DNA of 64,000 nt from NCBI GenBank assembly GCA_020628375.1, contig JAHDFD010000014.1, positions 1 through 64,000 on the forward strand, given 5' to 3'. Below, one piece after another: positions 35,947-45,247 of the stretch. The notes beneath the pieces are model-generated. The model did no database searches. It was not told the origin of the DNA and saw only the letters and a program-made list of their open reading frames with translations. The stretch is from Chitinophagales bacterium (GTDB taxonomy: Bacteria; Bacteroidota; Bacteroidia; Chitinophagales; UBA2359). Numbering within the stretch: position 1 is the first letter of the stretch; each line of letters opens with the position of its first letter. The translations under genes and the position numbers were made by a program.

Positions 35947-38049
35947 ATGAACATTTCATTAGATTACCCATTGTGGTACCTTTTATTGTGTGTAGCCTTA
36001 GGGTTAGTGTACGCACTTATACTATATTTCAAAGATAATACCTTTAAAGAAGAAAGTGGTTGGAGAAAAAATCTTAACTGGATTTTGTTCCCATTAAGAT
36101 TTGTAACGGCAAGCGGTATAGCAATGCTGCTATTATCACCGTTAACAAAACAAAGGTTTACAGATATCCAAAAGCCATATATACTTATTGCTCAGGATAA
36201 TTCACAATCTATACAAAAAGCTATTGAGGAAGACAAAGGGAATGAGATCGAGAATCAAATAGCAACAATAGAAGAAGAATTAAAAGAAGCTTACGAGGTT
36301 CAGAAATTCATCTTTGATACGAATATTAAAGAGAACGAACAAACAGATTATTCAGGAAAAATAACAAACCTTTCCGGGATGATGAATGATCTGTATGACC
36401 GTTACAGCTATCAAAATGTAGGAGCCGTAGTTTTGGCGAGCGATGGTATTTACAACGAAGGTGTGAATCCAGTGTACAGTAACTTTCAGCTCGATGTTCC
36501 TATATATACAATAGCACTAGGAGATACGGTTGCTAAAAGGGATGTGAAGATAAATCAGGTATTACACAACAGAATAGCCTATGCAGGTGATAAAACAACA
36601 ATAAGAATAGATGTTTCGGCAATAAATGCAAAAGGAACGACCACTACACTAAATGTGTATGCCGGAAAAGGAACGAAAAACAGAGTTTCAACACAAGTAA
36701 TTAAAATAGACAAAGACAAGTTTTTTAACTCAAAAGAAGTCGTTCTGAAACCATCAGGAAAAGGGATTCAAACATATACAATTAGTTTAACGGGAGTTGA
36801 AAATGAGGTTACAAAAGATAATAATTTCAAAAATATTTATATCGATGTTATTGATGGTAAACAGAAAATAAGCATACTGGCAGCAGTTCCGCATCCAGAT
36901 GTTTCTGCATTGAAGCAAGCGATAGAAAATGGTAGGAATTATGAAGTAGATGTACAGTATATAACCGATTTTGATGGAAAGATATCTGGAAAAGACCTAT
37001 TTATAATGCATGGTTTACCTGCCAAAAACCGGTCAATAGATGATATAGCCGGTAAATTAAAAGCAAACAGAATTCCAGCATTGTATGTAATTAGTGGCTC
37101 AACAGATCTGGGAGCATTGAATAATCTGCAAAATGTAATAAAAGCAGCAGGGTTTGGAAGCTCGGTAAATAAAAGTAAAGCAAAGGTAAATGCGAACTTT
37201 AACTTGTTTACCTATGATGCCGTTTTAGCACAGGATATGCAAGCGCTTCCCCCACTCGACTCTCCGTTTGCCGAATGGAGCGCAAGTTCAACGGCTCAAG
37301 TATTAATGTATCAGAAAGTAGGAACTGTTGAAACCAATTATCCGCTTTTAGCATTCGAACAAGCAGGAAATTATAAAACAGGTGTGTTGTGTGGAGAAGG
37401 CTTATGGAAATGGAGGATATTGGATTATACAAAAGATAAAAACTTTGAAACTGTAGATGAGCTAATATCTAAAACAGTTCAATATCTGGCAATTAAAAAT
37501 GATAAAAGACAATTCAGGGTTTCACAAGCTGATAACTTATTCAATGAAAATGAGACAATCAACTTTGGAGCAGAATTATATAATGATAGTTATGAATTGG
37601 TAAACGATCCTGATGCACAAATAACAATTTTATCAGAAAGCGGAGAAGCTTACCCTTTTACATTCAGCAAAAATTTGAATGCTTATGAATTAAATGCGGG
37701 AGTGTTGCCAGTAGGAGATTATTCATATACAGGGCAGGTAAATTATAATGGCAAAGCGCTGAAATCAAATGGGAATTTTACTGTGAAGCCATTACAATTG
37801 GAAGCGTTGAATACTACTGCAAATCATCAATTGCTTAATAGCTTAAGTAAGAAATTTGGTGGAGAAATGGTTTATCCGGCTCAAATAGCTTCATTAGTGA
37901 ATAAAATAAAGGAAAACAAAAATATAAAACCATTGATGTACAGCACTTACAAAACAGAACCAATAATCAACTATAAGTGGTTGTTAGGATTATTAATGTT
38001 ATTGCTGACAATAGAATGGTTTTTCAGAAAGTTTGGAGGTTCGTATTAA
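35947..38049 (+). CDS. Membrane protein with von Willebrand A domain
   Basis: A 700-residue protein with two membrane helices near the N-terminus (10-28 and 44-64) and one at the C-terminus (WLLGLLMLLLTIEWFF). A von Willebrand factor A-like domain starts with the metal-site motif D84-N-S-Q-S88 and continues through VVLASDGIYNEGVNP. The central region resembles a glutamine-amidotransferase-like fold with a sandwich domain, as in a widespread Bacteroidota VWA membrane family. The domain probably faces the periplasm and binds other proteins. Whether it works with the MoxR ATPase 28 kb away is speculative. A 29-codon frame (35850-35939) just upstream ends 7 bp before this start; I do not count it as a gene. 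Confidence 0.8.
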   Translation: MNISLDYPLWYLLLCVALGLVYALILYFKDNTFKEESGWRKNLNWILFPLRFVTASGIAMLLLSPLTKQRFTDIQKPYILIAQDNSQSIQKAIEEDKGNEIENQIATIEEELKEAYEVQKFIFDTNIKENEQTDYSGKITNLSGMMNDLYDRYSYQNVGAVVLASDGIYNEGVNPVYSNFQLDVPIYTIALGDTVAKRDVKINQVLHNRIAYAGDKTTIRIDVSAINAKGTTTTLNVYAGKGTKNRVSTQVIKIDKDKFFNSKEVVLKPSGKGIQTYTISLTGVENEVTKDNNFKNIYIDVIDGKQKISILAAVPHPDVSALKQAIENGRNYEVDVQYITDFDGKISGKDLFIMHGLPAKNRSIDDIAGKLKANRIPALYVISGSTDLGALNNLQNVIKAAGFGSSVNKSKAKVNANFNLFTYDAVLAQDMQALPPLDSPFAEWSASSTAQVLMYQKVGTVETNYPLLAFEQAGNYKTGVLCGEGLWKWRILDYTKDKNFETVDELISKTVQYLAIKNDKRQFRVSQADNLFNENETINFGAELYNDSYELVNDPDAQITILSESGEAYPFTFSKNLNAYELNAGVLPVGDYSYTGQVNYNGKALKSNGNFTVKPLQLEALNTTANHQLLNSLSKKFGGEMVYPAQIASLVNKIKENKNIKPLMYSTYKTEPIINYKWLLGLLMLLLTIEWFFRKFGGSY

Positions 38050-38141
38050 TACAATAAGTGTGGAAGCTTGTGTTTCATATTGAATGATTTAGAAAGAACA
38101 ATGCAAGTCTAAAGGAACAAGAATGGATTCCTGATTTGGTT

Positions 38142-38183
38142 TGGGACGCATAGTCTGGGACGCATAGTCTGGGACGCACAGTC
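38142..38183 (+). repeat. Three tandem 14-bp units
   Basis: TGGGACGCATAGTC at 38142-38155 and 38156-38169, then TGGGACGCACAGTC at 38170-38183. The region between the VWA gene and the coiled-coil gene has no other content apart from a terminator. Confidence 0.9.
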
Positions 38184-38242
38184 GCCCAAACAAATCAACC
38201 ATTTTAACAAACAGCCCAAAAGATAAACTAAATCACAAAAAA

Positions 38243-38270
38243 AAACCGGCTGAAATTATTCAGCCGGTTT
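38243..38270 (-). terminator. Rho-independent terminator after the coiled-coil gene
   Basis: AAACCGGCTGAA pairs with TTCAGCCGGTTT. On the minus strand the stem is followed by a run of T. It lies 25 bp past the stop. Confidence 0.9.
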
Positions 38271-38294
38271 AGACAAAAAATATGTTTTCAGATT

Positions 38295-39383
38295 TTAAGC
38301 ATCAGAATCATCCTTCATAATACCTAACTTGATCAATACTGATTTAGACTTAGCTTTTGAGCCATCCATGCTCTGGAAATGGATTAAACCATCCCAATCG
38401 CCACGAGCAGCAAAAGCAGCTTGTACAGGCCACTCAGTAGGATCGATAATTTGATATTTATCACCATATTTATTTAATATAGCTCGAAGATCATCAAGTG
38501 TTTTTTCTGAAAGGGTTTGCCAGTTACTAATACCATTATCAATTAAAACACCATTCATTACAGGACCTATTCCTTCTATGATCTGTAAATTATCAGTTTT
38601 AAGTTTACCCCATTTTCCAGGACCTGCAACACCCTGAGCCATAAAGCTTGCAAGATTATTCTCAGGTTCAGAAGATTGCTTATCTTCTAATTCTTTAAAT
38701 CTTCTTTCAAGATCAGTATAACGAGATTGTAAAGCATTATGATCGTCCTCAAGAGGGTTTTTCTTATTTCTACAATCATCCAGATCAGCACTTAAACTAG
38801 AATTCTTAGATTTAAGATCATTTAATTCTGCCTCCAGTGGATTGGCAGCATTTTTAAGCTTATTCAATTCAGCCTCTAGTTCAGCGTTTTTTGCTTTCAA
38901 AGCAGCAAATTCATCTTTCAAAGGATTTTTAGCATTTTGTAAAGAAGCAAGATTAGCAGCAATACCCGCTTTTTCAGATTCAAGACCTGTAATTCTATCT
39001 TCAACAGCTAAACGATCTTTACGAGATTGTTCTAATTCAGCTTCTAAACGAACAGATTTATCTTTCCAGGTGTCAACATCTCCTTCTAAAGCAGCGAATC
39101 TACTTTTTGAAGAATTGAAATCACTTTCAAGCAAAGCATATTTGCTATCCCAGGCGCCTAATTTTCCTTCAAGTTCTGAATTCTTATTTTTATAAACGTT
39201 CAAATCGCCCTCTAAACTATTGTGCTTAGATTTCCAGGCAGAAACATCACGTTCTAACTCGTCAGCACGTCTTTTATATCGACTCCAAATAGCCCAGCCT
39301 AAAAGTAAGCCTAATAAAAAAGGAAGTAACCAGGCTAACCACCACCAGTTGCAAAAATCGGTTAATATATTTGAAAATAACAT
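38295..39383 (-). CDS. Membrane-anchored coiled-coil protein with C-terminal H3TH-like domain
   Basis: A 362-residue protein with one membrane helix (about 14-32) after a Trp-rich start. A long coiled coil of about 200 residues follows, built from repeated blocks such as LEGDVDTWKDK and LESDFNSSKSRF. The C-terminal domain, DNLQIIEGIGPVMNGVLIDNGISNWQTLSE, has the helix-hairpin-helix pattern seen in proteins annotated as flap-endonuclease-like H3TH (COG3743), then DPTEWPVQAAFAARGDW. No nuclease catalytic residues are evident. It is 17 bp downstream of the OmpA gene on the same strand, so the two probably form an envelope-linked unit. Confidence 0.75.
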   Translation of the reverse strand: MLFSNILTDFCNWWWLAWLLPFLLGLLLGWAIWSRYKRRADELERDVSAWKSKHNSLEGDLNVYKNKNSELEGKLGAWDSKYALLESDFNSSKSRFAALEGDVDTWKDKSVRLEAELEQSRKDRLAVEDRITGLESEKAGIAANLASLQNAKNPLKDEFAALKAKNAELEAELNKLKNAANPLEAELNDLKSKNSSLSADLDDCRNKKNPLEDDHNALQSRYTDLERRFKELEDKQSSEPENNLASFMAQGVAGPGKWGKLKTDNLQIIEGIGPVMNGVLIDNGISNWQTLSEKTLDDLRAILNKYGDKYQIIDPTEWPVQAAFAARGDWDGLIHFQSMDGSKAKSKSVLIKLGIMKDDSDA

Positions 39384-39400
39384 TGTATTAAAATTTAGAA

Positions 39401-40225
39401 TTATTTAATGATTTGTAGCTCTGCTCTTCGATTATCAGCTCTACCTTTTTCGGTAGCATTATCAGCTATTGGCTGAGCTTCACCTTTAGATTCAGAAATA
39501 ATTTTGGAAGAAGAAATCCCTTTAGAAAGTAAATAGTTTTTAATAGCATCAGCTCTTCCCTGACCCAGACGTAAATTAGCGTCGGGTGATCCAACGTTAT
39601 CAGTATGTCCCAAAATACGAATACGTTCACCGCTTTTTTTAACACGATCAACTACTTCATCTAAATAAGCTTCAACTTCAGCATCACTTAATTTTTGTGT
39701 AGAAGCAAAAGGGAAATAAACAATAGTTCTATCATCGACTTCTTTGATCTTTAAAGTATTGCGTAATGCTCTAAAGGTAATAAGATCATTACGAAGGTTT
39801 TCTTCGCAATCTTTAGTATAATTACCTTCAACAACACGAATTTTATCGTCAGCTAAATTGAAAAACTCACGAACATTTTTGGCGCGAGATAAAGCTAGGT
39901 CTTCTCGCTCATCTTGAAATTGATAACCCTTAATTTGAAGGATTTCATTGTCTTTTAAACTGGTTACTAAAGAATCTAAATATTTATTCCATCGAGCAGA
40001 AAGTTTAGGTTTATCATCATCACAATCAAAACCTACTAAAGTCTCTTTTTCATTAGAAACGACAGCATTTTTGTTGTTATTAGATGAAATCCCGTTATAT
40101 TGGTCGGAACTACTAGCTGCGCCAAGAACAGCTCCTTTGTCAGTATCGACACAGCAGCAATTATTCGCAACATAGTAATAGAATAATCCCAGAAGTAACC
40201 ATAAAATGAATACTAATATTCTCAT
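39401..40225 (-). CDS. OmpA-family protein
   Basis: A 274-residue protein with an N-terminal membrane helix or uncleaved signal (ILVFILWLLLGLFYYYV) and cysteines (NNCCCVD). The C-terminal domain is OmpA-like: VYFPFASTQKLSDAEVEAYL, ILGHTDNVGSPDANLRLGQGRADAIKNYL and the final DNRRAEL, which fits non-covalent peptidoglycan binding. The middle part (LKDNEILQIKGYQFQDEREDLALSRAKNV) looks like a degenerate second OmpA-like domain. It is probably co-transcribed with the coiled-coil protein that follows, suggesting a link between cell wall and inner membrane. Confidence 0.85.
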   Translation of the reverse strand: MRILVFILWLLLGLFYYYVANNCCCVDTDKGAVLGAASSSDQYNGISSNNNKNAVVSNEKETLVGFDCDDDKPKLSARWNKYLDSLVTSLKDNEILQIKGYQFQDEREDLALSRAKNVREFFNLADDKIRVVEGNYTKDCEENLRNDLITFRALRNTLKIKEVDDRTIVYFPFASTQKLSDAEVEAYLDEVVDRVKKSGERIRILGHTDNVGSPDANLRLGQGRADAIKNYLLSKGISSSKIISESKGEAQPIADNATEKGRADNRRAELQIIK

Positions 40226-40481
40226 ATTTTCTGGTTTGAATAATGAAATTTAACATTATTTTGACCATGAATTACGAAAAAAAGTCACTTAAAATTTTGT
40301 TTTGTCAATATTGTTTATTAAGGGTGTGCGATTTTGTAGTTTAGATGAGAAAAAAATATGGTATTCTTACAAGGTTAAAAATAGCATATTAAAATATTCT
40401 ATAAAAAATAATATTAACAAGGAGGAATTAAAACGAAATGGTATTTTTACTTATAAAATTGAAATAAAAGAGAAGATCTAA

Positions 40482-41159
40482 ATGGCAATAATTTCAAAAC
40501 AAAATTTCAGCTTTCTGAAACAAATAGCTGAGAATAATAACAAAATATGGTTCGATACCAATAAAGATAAATATCTTGAAGCGCATCAGAATATAAAAGA
40601 CTTTAATGCTGCTTTATTAGAAATAATGCAACAGTATGATAATATTGAAAAACTAAAACTTTACAGAATTTATAGAGATGTACGCTTTTCAAAAGATAAA
40701 ACACCTTATAAGCATTATTGGCATATAGGCTTAGTCAGAGCAACAGCACAATTAAGAGGAGGATATTTTATGGGCATACAACCAAATGGAGAATCTGTAG
40801 TTGGTGGTGGTTTTTATTCCCCAAATAAAGAAGATCTGAAATTAATAAGAGATAAGATCGTGCAAGATGATGAACCATTCAGGGCAGTATTTGAAGATAA
40901 AAAGTTCAAAAAAGAATTTGGTGTTTTACGAGGAGAGCAACTCAAAACTGCGCCGAAAGGATATGATAAAGAACACCCTGCAATTGACTTATTACGATAC
41001 AAGCAAATGTATGTATTTAAGAAATTTTCTGATAGAGAAGTGCTGAAAGAAACGTTTATAGAACAAGTGGTAACAACCTTCAAAAATGTAAGACCATTCT
41101 TTGATTTGATGAGTGAAGTATTAACAACAGATCTGAACGGAGAACCGCTTTATGAGTAA
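40482..41159 (+). CDS. DUF2461 family protein
   Basis: A 225-residue soluble protein of the DUF2461/TIGR02453 family: FLKQIAENNNKIWFDTNKDKY at the start, then RIYRDVRFSKDKTPYKHYWHIGL and GGGFYSPNKEDLKLIRDKI. The family has no established biochemical role. It is followed 24 bp later by the response regulator on the same strand and may share its transcript. Confidence 0.88.
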   Translation: MAIISKQNFSFLKQIAENNNKIWFDTNKDKYLEAHQNIKDFNAALLEIMQQYDNIEKLKLYRIYRDVRFSKDKTPYKHYWHIGLVRATAQLRGGYFMGIQPNGESVVGGGFYSPNKEDLKLIRDKIVQDDEPFRAVFEDKKFKKEFGVLRGEQLKTAPKGYDKEHPAIDLLRYKQMYVFKKFSDREVLKETFIEQVVTTFKNVRPFFDLMSEVLTTDLNGEPLYE

Positions 41160-41183
41160 TTAGTGATAATTGATGAAAGATAA

Positions 41184-41906
41184 ATGATGATTGATGAAAA
41201 TGAAATACTGAAATGTGTAGTGGTAGATGATGAACCACATGCTGCAGAATTGCTGGAAATGTATATAGCAAAAACACCATTTATAGAATTAATATACAAA
41301 GAAACCGATCCGTGGAAGGCAGTGAAATACTTGAAAGAAAATAAAGTTGATCTGCTATTTCTGGATGTACAAATGGAAGGCTTAACAGGTTTACAAGTAT
41401 TGGATATACTAGAAGACAGACCTCCGGTTATACTAACAACCGCATATCAGGAATATGCACTGAAAGGATATGAATATAAAATCGAAGATTACCTGTTAAA
41501 ACCATATTCCTACGATCGTTTTCTGAAAGCAGTAACAGGCATAAGTAATCGAAAAAAAACGGTAAGAGCAGTCAGTGAACAAACAGAAAAAAACAACGAT
41601 CATATCTTTTTAAAAGGAGATGCAAAAAACAAATTCCACAGAATAAAATACGATGATATATTATATGTCGAAGGGTTGAGAAACTATGTTCAATTTCATT
41701 GTGAAGAAGAAAAAATAATAACACTTCAGAATATGAAAAACCTGCAAGAGTTACTCCCAAATACGCAATTTATCAGAGTACATAAATCCTACATAATAAA
41801 CCTGCAAAAAATAAAATCAGTAGAAGGAAATAGTGTACAATTAGGAAATAAAGATTTACCGATAGGAGCAAGTTATAAAGCTGATTTTTTGGCTAAATTG
41901 AAATGA
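41184..41906 (+). CDS. LytTR-family response regulator
   Basis: A 240-residue two-component regulator. The receiver domain has the acidic pair D15-D16, phosphoacceptor D61 (LLFLDVQME), T85 and K107 (LLKPYSYDRF). The C-terminal LytTR DNA-binding domain (about 137-240) shows IFLKGDAKNKFHRIKYDDILYVEGLRNYVQFH and FIRVHKSYIINLQKI. Its cognate histidine kinase, usually adjacent, is missing. A start codon overlaps this stop (ATGA at 41903), but the frame is cut by a MITE-like element 38 bp on. The second Met (Met2) is an alternative start. Confidence 0.92.
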   Translation: MMIDENEILKCVVVDDEPHAAELLEMYIAKTPFIELIYKETDPWKAVKYLKENKVDLLFLDVQMEGLTGLQVLDILEDRPPVILTTAYQEYALKGYEYKIEDYLLKPYSYDRFLKAVTGISNRKKTVRAVSEQTEKNNDHIFLKGDAKNKFHRIKYDDILYVEGLRNYVQFHCEEEKIITLQNMKNLQELLPNTQFIRVHKSYIINLQKIKSVEGNSVQLGNKDLPIGASYKADFLAKLK

Positions 41907-41943
41907 AAGACGAAATACTTCAAAAAGCAAAAAATATAATTAA
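41903..41943 (+). pseudogene. Possible remnant of a gene following the response regulator
   Basis: The sequence ATGA overlaps the response regulator stop, a typical sign of translational coupling, and encodes MKDEILQKAKNII before running into the 146-bp MITE-like element. Nothing beyond the element looks like the continuation. Too little is left to identify the family. It could also be chance. Confidence 0.3.
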
Positions 41944-42095
41944 CCTAAGTTGCGATAAATCTCAACTGTCAACAGTACAATGGTCCACTGTCCACAAAAA
42001 AAACATTATACTCGTGAAGAGTAAGGTTTTGTGGTCTGATAAACAGTCGTCTATGTACAAAAATGTCATTATACATCGCAACTTGAATTAATTAT
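41938..42095 (+). mobile_element. MITE-like element, 144-146-bp family, copy 1
   Basis: The element spans 41944-42089, with inverted ends containing AAGTTGCGAT and ATCGCAACTT. The flanks AATTAA (41938-41943) and AATTAT (42090-42095) match at five of six positions, a possible decayed target duplication. An internal hairpin pairs CCACAAAA with TTTTGTGG. The second copy at 51866 is about 90 percent identical by eye. It has no coding capacity of its own. Confidence 0.7.
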
Positions 42096-42278
42096 ACAAA
42101 ATTAAAAATTAAAAAACGTACAAATTTTCGTGTCATATTGAGCGCAATGTAATGAAGTCGAAATATAGACACCTCCCTATTTCTCAGGGATAACTCTTAT
42201 ATTGGGCTTAACTTTATAGTAGTTCACGCTCTCATAAATGTACGATATATTAAAGTTAAAATGGTATTACAGCAATAC

Positions 42279-42776
42279 TTATGCACTCAAAGTAAGTTTA
42301 AGATACTCCTTACCCGTTTCACTATCCACAAGAACTTCTTCTTTATCTATTCCCCATTTTTTTAATAAAGCAATTGAGTTTACGTTTTTAGCACTTACAG
42401 TAGCAATAATTCTTCTTTCCCAACTTTTTTGCATTGTTTTTAATAAAGAAAGAACTTCGGTCATTACTCCTTTACGCCTTTCTTCAGGATGAATCATATA
42501 GACTATTTCCAGTTCATTTTCATTCGTATGCTCAGTTTCCTTGAGTTCGAGATGACCACACAATAAATCATCTTTATAAATTCCCCAAAGCCAAAACCAA
42601 CGATCATCGGTACGTTCATATATTTCAAACACTTTCTTAAGTGACGGATTATTATTATTGCCACCCATAAATTGTTGTGAGATTGGATCTAAGGCAGTCT
42701 CGATCGCTCTCTTTTCATCAACTTGTTGATAAGGCTTCAGTGTAAACTGTTTTGATTTTAATATGGGAGGATACAT
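42279..42776 (-). CDS. GNAT-family N-acetyltransferase
   Basis: A 165-residue RimJ/RimL-like acetyltransferase: LKSKQFTLKPYQQVDEKRAIETA at the start, LLCGHLELKE, then LEIVYMIHPEERRKGVMTEVLSLL, which holds the acetyl-CoA-binding RRKGVMTE, and ATVSAKNVNSIALLKKWGI. The substrate is unknown. It stands alone; upstream lies a degenerate hairpin repeat at 42828. Confidence 0.82.
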   Translation of the reverse strand: MYPPILKSKQFTLKPYQQVDEKRAIETALDPISQQFMGGNNNNPSLKKVFEIYERTDDRWFWLWGIYKDDLLCGHLELKETEHTNENELEIVYMIHPEERRKGVMTEVLSLLKTMQKSWERRIIATVSAKNVNSIALLKKWGIDKEEVLVDSETGKEYLKLTLSA

Positions 42777-42827
42777 AAGGCTACAATTATATGACTAGTT
42801 AAATACTACTATTACATTTACTTACCT

Positions 42828-42861
42828 CCGTTGTGTCTCCAGACCAACGGATAACTGAAAA
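42828..42861. repeat. Degenerate hairpin repeat related to the one at 45248
   Basis: CCGTTGTGTCTCCAGACC is followed by CAACGG, forming a nested palindrome (CCGTTG/CAACGG and GTCT-CC-AGAC). The same core with about 85 percent identity recurs at 45248-45288. The wording of the stem resembles the palindromes of the 126-bp MITE-like family. Confidence 0.5.
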
Positions 42862-42992
42862 GAGGAGATTTTTTGTAATAAAAGAAATTTTTTCTAAAGA
42901 AACAAAGAATATGTATAGTAGTGTGGATTAGTAATTAAATTAACACAACAAAATATTTAAGAATAGAATATGAAACAATAAAGCAAAGTGAT

Positions 42993-43856
42993 CTACCAAC
43001 CACCGCTGGCACCACCACCACCAAAGCTTCCGCCTCCAAAACCGCCGAAGCCACCGCCTCCGCCGCCTCCGCCGCCTCCGAAGCCACCACCGCCGGAAGA
43101 GCCACCACCCCACCAGATCGTTCCGCCACCTCTACGTGGACGATATCGTTTTCTTGGTGTATAATGTCTACGTTTCTTTCTGCGTTTTTTAGGATAAGGA
43201 TCAGGATAAGTATCAACTCCTTCATCTGAAATAGTTTGGGCATATTGCGGTGTAGAAAGTAATGAGAAAATAAGCACTGCAAGAAAAACACCCAAAATTA
43301 TTAAAACAGGAAGTGGAATAGAAAAACTATCATCTTCAGCACCATCTCCTTTCGAACGCTGAAACTTACCCGTAAGCATATCGTTCATTGTATTCGTTCC
43401 GTTTTCTATGCCCTTGTAAAACTTACCTTGCTTAAAATGTGGATTAATAACATCTTCAACAATATACTTTGCTCTTGAATCAGAAATATAACCCTCAAGA
43501 CCATAACCAACCTGAATTGCCGTTTGACGTTGCTTTTTAGCAATTAGAATAACAATACCATTATCTTTTCCCTGCTGTCCAACTCCCCAGGCCTCACCAA
43601 TTTGTGCAGCCATCCTATTCACATCAACATTGCCAATATTATCCATAAAAACAACAGCCGTTTGAGTCGATGTCTGATTGTCGTATCTTACTAATTTACG
43701 TTCCAATAAATCTTCCTCAGCATCACTAAGCATATTGGCAAAATCGTGAACTAAGCCCTCTTTTTTATCTGGTTTTGCCGGAATCTGTGCCTGTAATTGT
43801 TGAATACTGAAACCAGTAAGAATCAGTATATAAAGAAAAATATATTTGAATTTCAT
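42993..43856 (-). CDS. TPM-domain (YgcG-type) protein with glycine-rich tail
   Basis: I start it at the ATG at 43856, which gives a signal peptide (MKFKYIFLYILILTGFSIQQLQAQ); a longer frame begins at 43958. The TPM domain follows: GLVHDFANMLSDAEEDLLERKL, VDVNRMAAQIGEAWGVGQQGKDNGIVILIAKK and VGYGLEGYISDSRAKYIVEDVI. A membrane helix (PLPVLIILGVFLAVLIFSLL), a Lys/Arg-rich stretch and a glycine-rich tail complete the 287-residue protein. TPM proteins have been linked to photosystem repair in plants and to stress or phosphatase activity, but the bacterial role is unclear. A LemA gene, often its partner, is not present. Confidence 0.85.
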   Translation of the reverse strand: MKFKYIFLYILILTGFSIQQLQAQIPAKPDKKEGLVHDFANMLSDAEEDLLERKLVRYDNQTSTQTAVVFMDNIGNVDVNRMAAQIGEAWGVGQQGKDNGIVILIAKKQRQTAIQVGYGLEGYISDSRAKYIVEDVINPHFKQGKFYKGIENGTNTMNDMLTGKFQRSKGDGAEDDSFSIPLPVLIILGVFLAVLIFSLLSTPQYAQTISDEGVDTYPDPYPKKRRKKRRHYTPRKRYRPRRGGGTIWWGGGSSGGGGFGGGGGGGGGGFGGFGGGSFGGGGASGGW

Positions 43857-44090
43857 TAGTGTAGTTTTAAAATTGAACATCCAATCAATTTTGGCAAAAT
43901 ACCAATCCACGCTTGAAAAGTGTTTAAAATAATCATGTTGAACACAGTGGCGAACCACCTGAGTAAATCATTTTGCAGAGTATTGGAGCAATGAAGCACC
44001 TAAGTCTGGATAAGAAAATACTTTTAGTAAATATCAACATAATAATACAACCAAAAGTAAAGGTAATTGATTCAATTTCGCGAGAAATCT

Positions 44091-45200
44091 TTATAAAGCT
44101 TCGTAGGAAAGCTCGGTAATTAAGCCATAATGATCGGCATTCCTTTTATTGAACTTATGGAAATTCAATACTTCTAAACGTGGGTCAGCAAAAATATAGT
44201 CGATACGTAGTGCTGGAATCGCACCTGCATAAGTTGCGCCTATACCCAAACCATCTTCTAAAAAAGCATCTTTCAAATATTTCTTCAAAGAGTTATAAGT
44301 AAAAGAAACAGGTGTATCATTAAAGTCGCCGCAGACAACAACCGGATAAGGCGATTTTTCAATAGCTTCAATTAATTTTTTAGTCTGAATGCCACGCTTT
44401 GCATAAGCTCTTTTTAACTTACGCATGATCGATAAAGGCTTAGAAAGCATAGAGGGGGGTTCTTCAGCATATTTTTCATAACTGAAATCGAATTCATCGT
44501 GATTCAGATATATAGATTGAAGATGAACATTGAATAAACGGACAATTTTATTCTCTGGTAATTGAATATCACAAAAAGCAATTTGATTACGGGTATCTTC
44601 AAGTTTGATCTCCCCTTTATTTACAATCGGATACTTGGAAAAAGCAACTACACCAAAATGTCGATCGTGTTTATCACCGGCTTTTATTCTAATATTGAAA
44701 TGATAATTATTGAGTGAAGTAAGATTTTTAAAATGCTCGATATTATTATTTTCTACACCATTTTCATTATGAGAGAAAAACTCCTGGAATAATAAGACAT
44801 CAGGATCGGCATCCATTACATCTTTGAGGATCTTATCGCGGGCATTTTCTCTTTTCTGCCAGGAATAAATATTGAAAACCTCAACGTTTTGGGTCATGAT
44901 TTTAAAACGCTTTTCGGAAAATTTATCAGTAAGAGAAGTTTGAAAAGCAAAAGACTGGCTAACACCTTCCTGAACTAATAATAAGCAAATAACAAATGGA
45001 ATAGTACGAAGCCATTTCATTCTGAAAGCCCAATACATAGAAAAAAGCATACAGATAAAAGTAAGTGGTAAAAAGTTCAGGGAAAGCAAAGCAGGAAAAG
45101 CAAAAATAGATGGATCGATATAAGACGACCAATACGAAAGAAGCCATAGAACAAGCAAAGCAAAGTAGGCTATAAGGCTTATGTTATCGAGTAGTTTCAA
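44091..45200 (-). CDS. Endonuclease/exonuclease/phosphatase family membrane protein
   Basis: A 369-residue protein with three N-terminal membrane helices (about 8-25, 32-57 and 63-80), then a metal-dependent EEP-fold domain. Key motifs are MTQNVEVFN, DVLLFQEFF (metal-binding Glu), VVCGDFNDTP (catalytic Asp/Asn) and the C-terminal ALRIDYIF before NADHYGL (His). Its likely position is membrane-anchored with the catalytic domain outside the cytoplasm. Substrates in this fold range from DNA to phospholipids and phosphoesters; it cannot be assigned. It is a single gene with a short hairpin-repeat gap upstream, in front of the two rhomboids. Confidence 0.9.
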   Translation of the reverse strand: MKLLDNISLIAYFALLVLWLLSYWSSYIDPSIFAFPALLSLNFLPLTFICMLFSMYWAFRMKWLRTIPFVICLLLVQEGVSQSFAFQTSLTDKFSEKRFKIMTQNVEVFNIYSWQKRENARDKILKDVMDADPDVLLFQEFFSHNENGVENNNIEHFKNLTSLNNYHFNIRIKAGDKHDRHFGVVAFSKYPIVNKGEIKLEDTRNQIAFCDIQLPENKIVRLFNVHLQSIYLNHDEFDFSYEKYAEEPPSMLSKPLSIMRKLKRAYAKRGIQTKKLIEAIEKSPYPVVVCGDFNDTPVSFTYNSLKKYLKDAFLEDGLGIGATYAGAIPALRIDYIFADPRLEVLNFHKFNKRNADHYGLITELSYEAL

Positions 45201-45247
45201 TGATATTTCCTAATTTATAAAGAAAAAATACCCACTTAGGTTTGTTC

